Assembly (NCBI GenBank): GCA_028565635.1
Contig: JAOXYB010045148.1
Location: 1-12,440, forward strand
Direction of reading: 5' to 3'
Source of the DNA: Phoronis ovalis
Taxonomy: Eukaryota; Phoronida; Phoronidae
DNA length: 12,440 nucleotides
Position 1 is the first letter of the stretch, and the number at the start of each line of letters is the position of its first letter. A program made the translations under genes and the position numbers. Under the pieces are notes generated by a model, which saw only the letters and a list, made by a program, of their open reading frames with translations, had not been told where the DNA came from and searched no databases. This document shows, piece by piece, positions 7,801-12,440 of this stretch.

Positions 7801-9795
7801 AAATTATAGCTTGTTGTTGACTGAATGTCAAGAATAAGGAAATTCAGATAAAAGCTGAAACAGAAATTGCACACAGGTACATCACAGTTATGGAAATTAC
7901 CCATAATGATGTTTCAGCATCTGCTATAACTATCAGACATTTGCCATATGTATTGTTGACTGAATGTCAAGAATAAGGAAATTCAGATAAAAGCTGAAAC
8001 AGAAATTGCACACAGGTACATCACAGTTATGGAAATTACCCATAATGATGTTTCAGCATCTGCTATACCTATCAGACATTTGCCATGTGTATGGGCCTGC
8101 TGATGATAAAATTATAGCTTATTGTTGACTGAATGTCCTGTAATATTAGCCTAAATGGAATAAAATGAACTGAAACTGTCTACTTTACAGTGATGAGCAG
8201 CAGTAAGCTTGGAATCTAGGTGGCTATAAAAAGTAGAAAAGTACAGATTTGAATACTAAATTCTGAATACTTTTGTATACAAAATAAAATGTTAATCTAC
8301 TAGATGATACCACTTCTGTAAACTTTGCTAATCCACCTTGGTTTTGATATAATTAGAAAAATAAAATGTCCTTGGAGGGCAACAAATCTCTACACTTTTT
8401 CACTCAAAAAGCTGTCAACATCATAATATGTCAAATTAAGTAAAAAAAACATGTTTTCATAAACTTTAGACCATGTATATTTCAAAAACCTACTTGTCAT
8501 AATGTGTAACTAAATGTTGTATTTTGAGACTCCGGGACTGCATTACTGGAAAATGGCTCAAATGGTGAACTTGTTAGAATTTGTTAATACTTGTTAAACT
8601 TGTTTAGCATGTTCTGTAAAGAAAACTGTCATGATACTTCTGCAAATGTATGTTAATAACTTTATTATATACATGATTATATTATGTGGGAACCATTGAT
8701 GTAGTTTTCCATCATTTCATTCATTGCAATTAGATTGCGAACTCGGTAGAATTTGTTAGGATTCGCTATTGTTCGTTAGAACTTTGGAATCTGAGATTTG
8801 TTCTAATGAACTAAACTTGTTAGACCTAGGAAATGAATTCGTTAAATAACGAAATTCTAACAAAGTTGTTCAGGAAGGGTGACTCTGTGCATTCTCTTCC
8901 TTCATTGAGGTGATATCCAAAGTAACTTACAGTATTATTTATATTTTCAGGAAAATCCTATGACATTACATACATCCGTTTAAAATTTCACTCGAGTCGT
9001 CCAGAGAGTTTTGCCATATATAAAAAGACTCGAGAAGATGGACCTTGGATACCATATCAGTACTACAGTGGCACATGTTTTTCAACATATAGACGGCGAC
9101 CGGATGAAATAGTTACTCGTGATGATGAGACTTATGCTCTATGTTCAGATGATTACAGTGATATTTCACCTCTGTCTGGTGCAGAGATACCATTCAGTAC
9201 ACTAGAAGGACGACCCAGTATGAGGAATTTTGACAATAGTCCTGTGTTACAGGTAAGTTAAATCGTAGAATCAATAGTTGTGCATTCCACAACTATTAAG
9301 TTTGTATTGATGTGCGACTTTGTTGCACGAAAAGACTGGAGGTGCTTCCGGATAGAAAATTTTTATTTTTTGCATCATCTAGCACAGTAATACTCGCCCT
9401 ATCTACTCTTGTATTGGAAATTATTTGAATGAGATATCAAAAAGCAAAGTATATGAACAATATACAGTATGATAACAAAAGAACTGTTATAATTCCGCTA
9501 AACTGTCAATGACTAATTTTCTTTGGTAGCAAGTGTGCTTGACTGCCCAAAATGATGGTGATAATGTATGACAAGCTATGCTTAGATGTCAGGTCTATGT
9601 AAGGTCATATGTTCCCTTTTGTATTATGACTAGCAATGCATCAATGATCCTTTTCTGTTTGCAGGAATGGGTCACAGCAACAGATATTAGAATTGTTTTA
9701 AATCGCCTCAATACGTTTGGTGATGAGGTGTTTGCGGATGAGGATGTACTAAAATCATATTTCTATGCTATCACTGATTTTGCTGTTGGAGGAAT
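1407..9795 (+). CDS. LAMC1: Laminin subunit gamma (gamma-1 type), 5' part: signal peptide and LN domain, 3 exons, 3' incomplete
   Basis: Coding segments are 1407-1881, 8951-9252 and 9665-9795, giving 302 residues plus two bases. Laminin gamma is a secreted chain of the alpha-beta-gamma laminin trimer in basement membranes; its N-terminal LN domain forms the polymer node with alpha and beta LN domains. The call rests on gamma-chain landmarks in order: [15 protein letters not shown] (residues 54-68), ATNTCG (75-80), a WWQS motif (135-138), [14 protein letters not shown] (147-160), RPESFAIYK (175-183), [12 protein letters not shown] (188-199), YSDISPL (227-233), FSTLEGRP (240-247), EWVTATDI (260-267), [12 protein letters not shown] (271-282) and DFAVGG (297-302). 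Exon phases agree at both complete junctions (1 and 0), with no frameshift or internal stop. The LE repeats, L4 domain and coiled coil of a usual chain of about 1600 residues must lie downstream. Sequence resemblance is judged from memory of the family. A gamma-3-like paralogue is less likely, since invertebrates usually have one gamma chain of this type. Confidence 0.95.
1476..1532 (+). other. LAMC1: Signal peptide of laminin gamma (core region)
   Basis: Residues 24-42 form a classic signal sequence: Met, a hydrophobic core ([11 protein letters not shown]), a polar stretch and a G-N-A end, suggesting cleavage after Ala42, just before EMQRVSC. If translation starts at 1407, the signal has a 23-residue N-extension containing K3, K6, R13, K17 and K23, i.e. 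an unusually long basic n-region. The cleavage point is inferred by the -3/-1 rule by eye, not computed. Confidence 0.75.
3751..3855. repeat. Imperfect inverted repeat (stem-loop) in intron 1
   Basis: The left arm 3751-3780 (from CATGCACAATTTA to AAGTACTCC) matches the reverse complement of 3830-3855 (GGAGTACTAAGT to AATTGTGTATG), with one gap of about four bases and a few mismatches. The loop is about 49 bp. It could be a small foldback element or a degraded MITE; no flanking duplication was seen. Confidence 0.5.
5957..6288. mobile_element. MITE-like element with terminal inverted repeats (332 bp)
   Basis: The left end CAGAGTTACCCCTCTTGAA is matched in reverse complement by the right end (CGGTGTCACCTTTCTTGAA), and the inverted similarity continues inward for about 75 bp, including TTCGTTATTTAACAAGTTC against TTCGTTAATCTAACAAGTTC. 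The interior is rich in TTGTTAGAA motifs in both directions and has no coding capacity. Small size, terminal inverted repeats and absence of a gene fit a non-autonomous DNA transposon. TTAA lies close to both ends, but the spacing differs by one base, so a piggyBac-type target duplication is not established; no 8-bp duplication is seen either. Superfamily is left open. Confidence 0.7.
7660..8137. repeat. Three-copy tandem duplication of a unit of about 170 bp
   Basis: Copies are 7660-7829 (170 bp), 7830-7968 (139 bp) and 7969-8137 (169 bp), each starting AAGAATAAGGAAATTC and ending TTGACTGAATGTC. Copy 2 lacks 30 bp near its end. Copies 2 and 3 share a CTGAAACAG junction and ACATCACAG that copy 1 lacks, so they look like the most recent pair. 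Other differences are a few single bases. No open frame runs through the units. Confidence 0.95.
8565..8887. mobile_element. Second copy of the same MITE family, left end degraded
   Basis: The right end ...TTCAGGAAGGGTGACTCTG (8869-8887) is the reverse complement of CAGAGTCACCCTTCCTGAA, almost the same as the left terminus of the 5957-6288 element. GTTAAATAACGAA, TTCGTTAGAAC and CTTGTTAGAATTTG motifs recur inside in the same arrangement. A clear left terminal repeat is missing: the similarity begins near 8565 (GTGAACTTGTTAGAATTTG). TGCATT occurs before this (8539-8544) and right after the right end (8888-8893), a possible remnant of a target duplication. The element ends 63 bp before exon 2. 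Confidence 0.6.
8951..9252 (+). CDS. LAMC1: Laminin gamma exon 2: central part of LN domain
   Basis: The 302-bp exon follows a TTTTCAG acceptor (ending 8950) and ends at CAG|GTAAGT. Its first two bases complete Gly159; residues 160-259 follow and it ends on a whole codon (Q259). It encodes the beta-sandwich core of the LN domain: [12 protein letters not shown] (160-171), RPESFAIYK (175-183), [15 protein letters not shown] (187-201), [13 protein letters not shown] (221-233) and FSTLEGRP (240-247). C201 and C223 are the further LN cysteines. The segment 206-219, rich in Arg, Asp and Glu, lies where family members vary most in length and sequence. No stop or frameshift is present. Confidence 0.96.
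9253..9664 (+). other. LAMC1: Intron 2 of laminin gamma (phase 0, 412 bp)
   Basis: GTAAGT at the donor and a TTTTCTGTTTGCAG acceptor define it. It separates Gln259 from Glu260. No repeat or internal open frame of note. Confidence 0.94.
9665..9795 (+). CDS. LAMC1: Laminin gamma exon 3: C-terminal part of LN domain
   Basis: The 131-bp exon starts after TTCTGTTTGCAG (ending 9664) and encodes residues 260-302 plus two bases (AT) of codon 303. Landmarks are [39 protein letters not shown]. These close the LN domain; the next residues in the family begin the first LE (EGF-like) repeat, normally a Cys-x-Cys-Asn-Gly-His pattern. The donor must be GTAAGC at 9796, because the frame hits TAA at 9797-9799 if read on. 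Codon 303 then begins AT and must be Ile or Met, whereas my recollection of vertebrate gamma-1 is Arg at this spot. The upstream in-frame reading before 9665 is intron and not protein. Confidence 0.95.
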
Positions 9796-12440
9796 GTAAG
9801 CTGTAATTTATTAATTTAGAATTCTAACCCTGGTCTCAACAAAGCCATATTTGCGTGAATTAAGATTTAGGAAAAACAATGTTGGAAAACTTTAGTCATG
9901 ATTTAATAGTTCCCACAGTAAAATTCAATCATGATTGAATTATTGATCTTACATGGTATGTGAGTATGAAGAACCATGGTGGTCTTTGATTGGCCGCCTA
10001 TTAGTATGTGCCAACAATAAATTGCAATAGAATATCTTTAGCTAATAGGAGCTATTAAAAACAAAGTAGATTTATTTGATAACATGTTCTACAGCCATAT
10101 TGCTAAATTAATCAAAATAATCTTCGTAACATATGAAACGGTGTTCACAACATCTCTTGACAAATACTTTGTATTTTGACCAGGGCTTATTGGAATTTTT
10201 TTTTTAGAATAAATACTATTAGTTCCATTAAAATAGTGCCATTTATTCATGGTTATAGAAACATTTCTGCTTATTAGTGGGCATGCTACATACAAGCACT
10301 AAATGCAACTTGCATTCTGTATGACTTATTACATTTACAAATGCCCTGTATAAAATGATTTACAACACCAGACCATTGTTTAAACACTAAATATGTCTAC
10401 AAGATTTCTGGTTAGTATTAATGAAGAGTCCATGTGTGTTTTCTCTGGATTATTTCTCATGATTGATAAATCTGGCTATCACATGTGACTACATGGTTAG
10501 CCATTATATGCACCGACTGACCTCCAAAGAATGTCTTCTTGTCTGTGTTCTATTGGCATGAAAAAATAAGTAAGAAATAATTTGACTGATAAGAAAGCTG
10601 TCAGTTAGCACTGATTTATAATATTGACTGTTTATTATTAGAAAGCATTTGAAGTGTTTAGGAGATAAACCACATTTTTAAAATTGCAGATTAATAGATA
10701 TAGTTCATACTGTGGGGTCTATTGTATATTATGAATAACTTCCCCCCAAAAATGTCTTAAAAAGATAATTTATTATGTAATTGTGCAACATCCATCCAGA
10801 ACCATGTCTCATTCTCTTTTTCACAGACCTTCCCATGCATGGCTGTTCCAGTCCTCTCCCCCCTAATACTATATATATGCAAACTAATCATAGAAATTAT
10901 TACGAATCTTCAAAATTAAAAATAAATTTTATGTTTAGAATGTTTTCCTTTTGATATAAGGTATAATATGTATACTCAATAATTTCTTCCTGATTTTTTG
11001 AAGTCAGATAAACCTTTATTTGTAGTGAAAATTTATTGGTAGTTCCTAATTTGCATCTACGTAAAAACGTGAAATAGGGAGTTTATCAACTGACAGAATA
11101 ACCATAAGATAGGTCTATTGGTTAAATCATTCTCAAACAGTTATCTCCTAATATTATGTAAATGTTTAGAACTTATTGTATATTGAGGCAGCAAATCAAA
11201 CTAAATCTGGTACAAAAGCTTCTTTGATTATTATATACACTTGATTAAATATACATATAAACTCAGTCATTGTATGAATTAGACCTCCAGACCTAAAGTT
11301 TATTCACTAAATAATGTTTAATATTATCCTAGGGCTTTTTTTTTCTAAAAATATGTACAGGAGTATTAAATGTGAAAATTGTACAACATTCAAAATAAAA
11401 CTGAATAAATGTTGTGTTAAGCCTCTCTTTGGAACTCACATTGTATGGAATATATAGAGTGTATATAGAAATATAGAATATCACATTATAGCTTTATAGG
11501 GAAAAATGTGTATTAATACGATGCAACATGACTCTTTTCAAGGTGTCATAAAATCTTCTCTGTTCATTTCTAAATTTTGAAAGTATGCTTTTTTGGCAAT
11601 GAATTTTTTTGCTTAATGCAATTAAGCTTTATCCATTTGATATATTGTATACTTTTGTAATACAACTAAATTTGAATTAACATCTCCAGCTGTTTCTTTA
11701 AAACTTCCAAAATATTTTTTAAAGAAACTGCTCAAATTTAAAAATTGTTGAATGTAAAGATCTGTTAGGTCAAGTTACGTTGTTGGACCTCACTGGCTTA
11801 AGCTGCTATTGTGTGAAAGGTAACAGCAAAACTAGGAATACCATAATAGATATTTTAATATCAGTTAAAACTGAAAATGCAACAGGTGATACAATGCCAT
11901 CTAGTGGGGATGACAGTATTGAAGAGAAATTATGGAAACACTATTTGAGCAAGCCAAAGGGTGTAATGCTTCTTGTGTGTGGTCTCATTGGATAATATTG
12001 TATAATGACATTGCTGTTATACTTTTAAATTAGGAACAAATTATGTTTCTATCTGGTGAGAGATATATTTAAAAGGCAATTTTGTCATTTGCCAGGCATT
12101 GGTTTAAGGACTTGAGATACAAAAGAACGCTGTTATTTGACTAACTTTCTTTCTTAATTTTCATAATCAAAGTGAAGAGATGTAAAAGTATACATTTTTG
12201 CAAAGGTTATACTTTAATGTTGATGAATCCAAAGGAAACATTATTCTCCTAATCTGATAAGCATCCATTTTGGGAAAAAATTGTGTTTTTCGAATTTTAA
12301 TGTACTTCAGAAACCCTTGCACTTACCACTAAAACTTAACAAAATTTCTCTTTATATATAGACTAGTCTAAGTTTAGACCCTTGTTGTATTTTTAAATTC
12401 ATTTTTGTTAAAAATTGAGTTTAAATCCTTATATAAATTT
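9796..12440 (+). other. LAMC1: Start of intron 3 of laminin gamma (at least 2645 bp, runs off the window)
   Basis: It begins GTAAGC after exon 3 (phase 2). I searched for the next exon, which should encode a first LE repeat with the Cys-x-Cys-Asn-Gly-His pattern, and did not find it. The sequence is AT-rich with scattered TA- and T-tracts (for example 10197-10205, 11336-11343 and 11450-11480). A frame open across 11780-11995 lacks an ATG for its first third and resembles no known domain. I see no gene, RNA or clear mobile element in this stretch. Confidence 0.85.

Larger units (their letters stand above)
1882..8950 (+). other. LAMC1: Intron 1 of laminin gamma (phase 1, 7069 bp)
   Basis: It begins GTAAGTGC and ends TATTTTCAG. 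It is AT-rich with no open frame that resembles a protein; short open frames near 3524-3757, 3908-4111, 4708-4953 and 6923-7117 show no domain, motif or splice context. It holds the repeats listed separately (3751-3855, 5957-6288, 7660-8137, about 8565-8887). In 1990-3750, 3860-5950 and 6290-7650 I see only unique-looking AT-rich DNA. A long first intron is a common place for enhancers, but no specific regulatory site can be supported by eye. Confidence 0.93.

Noticed and set aside
8550-8566. tRNA A-box-like TGGCTCAAATGG, a possible SINE head
   Set aside because: There is no B box downstream and no tRNA fold or A-rich tail at a sensible distance.
10810-10875. Strong-looking acceptor TCTCTTTTTCACAG followed by GC-richer sequence
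   Set aside because: Read in the phase required by exon 3, it hits a stop after 12 codons, shows no Cys-x-Cys LE pattern and has no donor. It is treated as a cryptic acceptor-like site.
11780-11995. 71-codon open frame on the + strand in intron 3
   Set aside because: It opens with TTG and the first ATG comes late. The sequence resembles neither an LE repeat nor any family I recognise, and there is no convincing flanking splice-site pair in the required phase.

Overview
The window is animal nuclear DNA, AT-rich and mostly intron. It carries the 5' end of one gene on the + strand: a laminin gamma chain (LAMC1 / insect LanB2 type). Three coding exons are clear at 1407-1881, 8951-9252 and 9665-9795. 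They join in phase through GT-AG introns and give 302 residues plus two bases of the next codon. The product is a signal peptide followed by an essentially complete laminin N-terminal (LN) domain, stopping where the first EGF-like (LE) repeat should begin. The rest of the gene lies beyond the right edge. The spliced protein, the long first intron and the lack of any bacterial-style gene packing point to an invertebrate, most likely a protostome such as an arthropod or mollusc. I cannot place it more closely.

Layout: 1-900 is a repeat-rich, locally GC-run-rich block. It holds a 31-bp tandem repeat running off the left edge, an inverted repeat of about 78 bp per arm with A/T-tract blocks (230-308 / 734-811), and five copies of a GC-rich 16-mer family. 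900-1406 should hold the promoter and 5' UTR; no core element is convincing, and a possible 3' splice site at 1378-1379 leaves open an upstream non-coding exon. 1407-1881 is exon 1. 1882-8950 is a 7.07-kb intron holding a short hairpin-forming inverted repeat (3751-3855), a MITE-like element with terminal inverted repeats (5957-6288), a three-copy tandem duplication of about 170 bp (7660-8137) and part of a second MITE of the same family (about 8565-8887). 8951-9252 is exon 2, 9253-9664 a short intron, 9665-9795 exon 3. From 9796 to the end is an unfinished third intron with no recognisable exon.

The secreted gamma chain would join alpha and beta chains in the laminin heterotrimer of basement membranes; the LN domain encoded here is the part that polymerises with the alpha and beta LN domains. 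I found no undescribed gene system. The points that merit a second look are the transposon-like repeats, the tandem duplication, the start-codon choice and the residue at the exon 3/4 junction.
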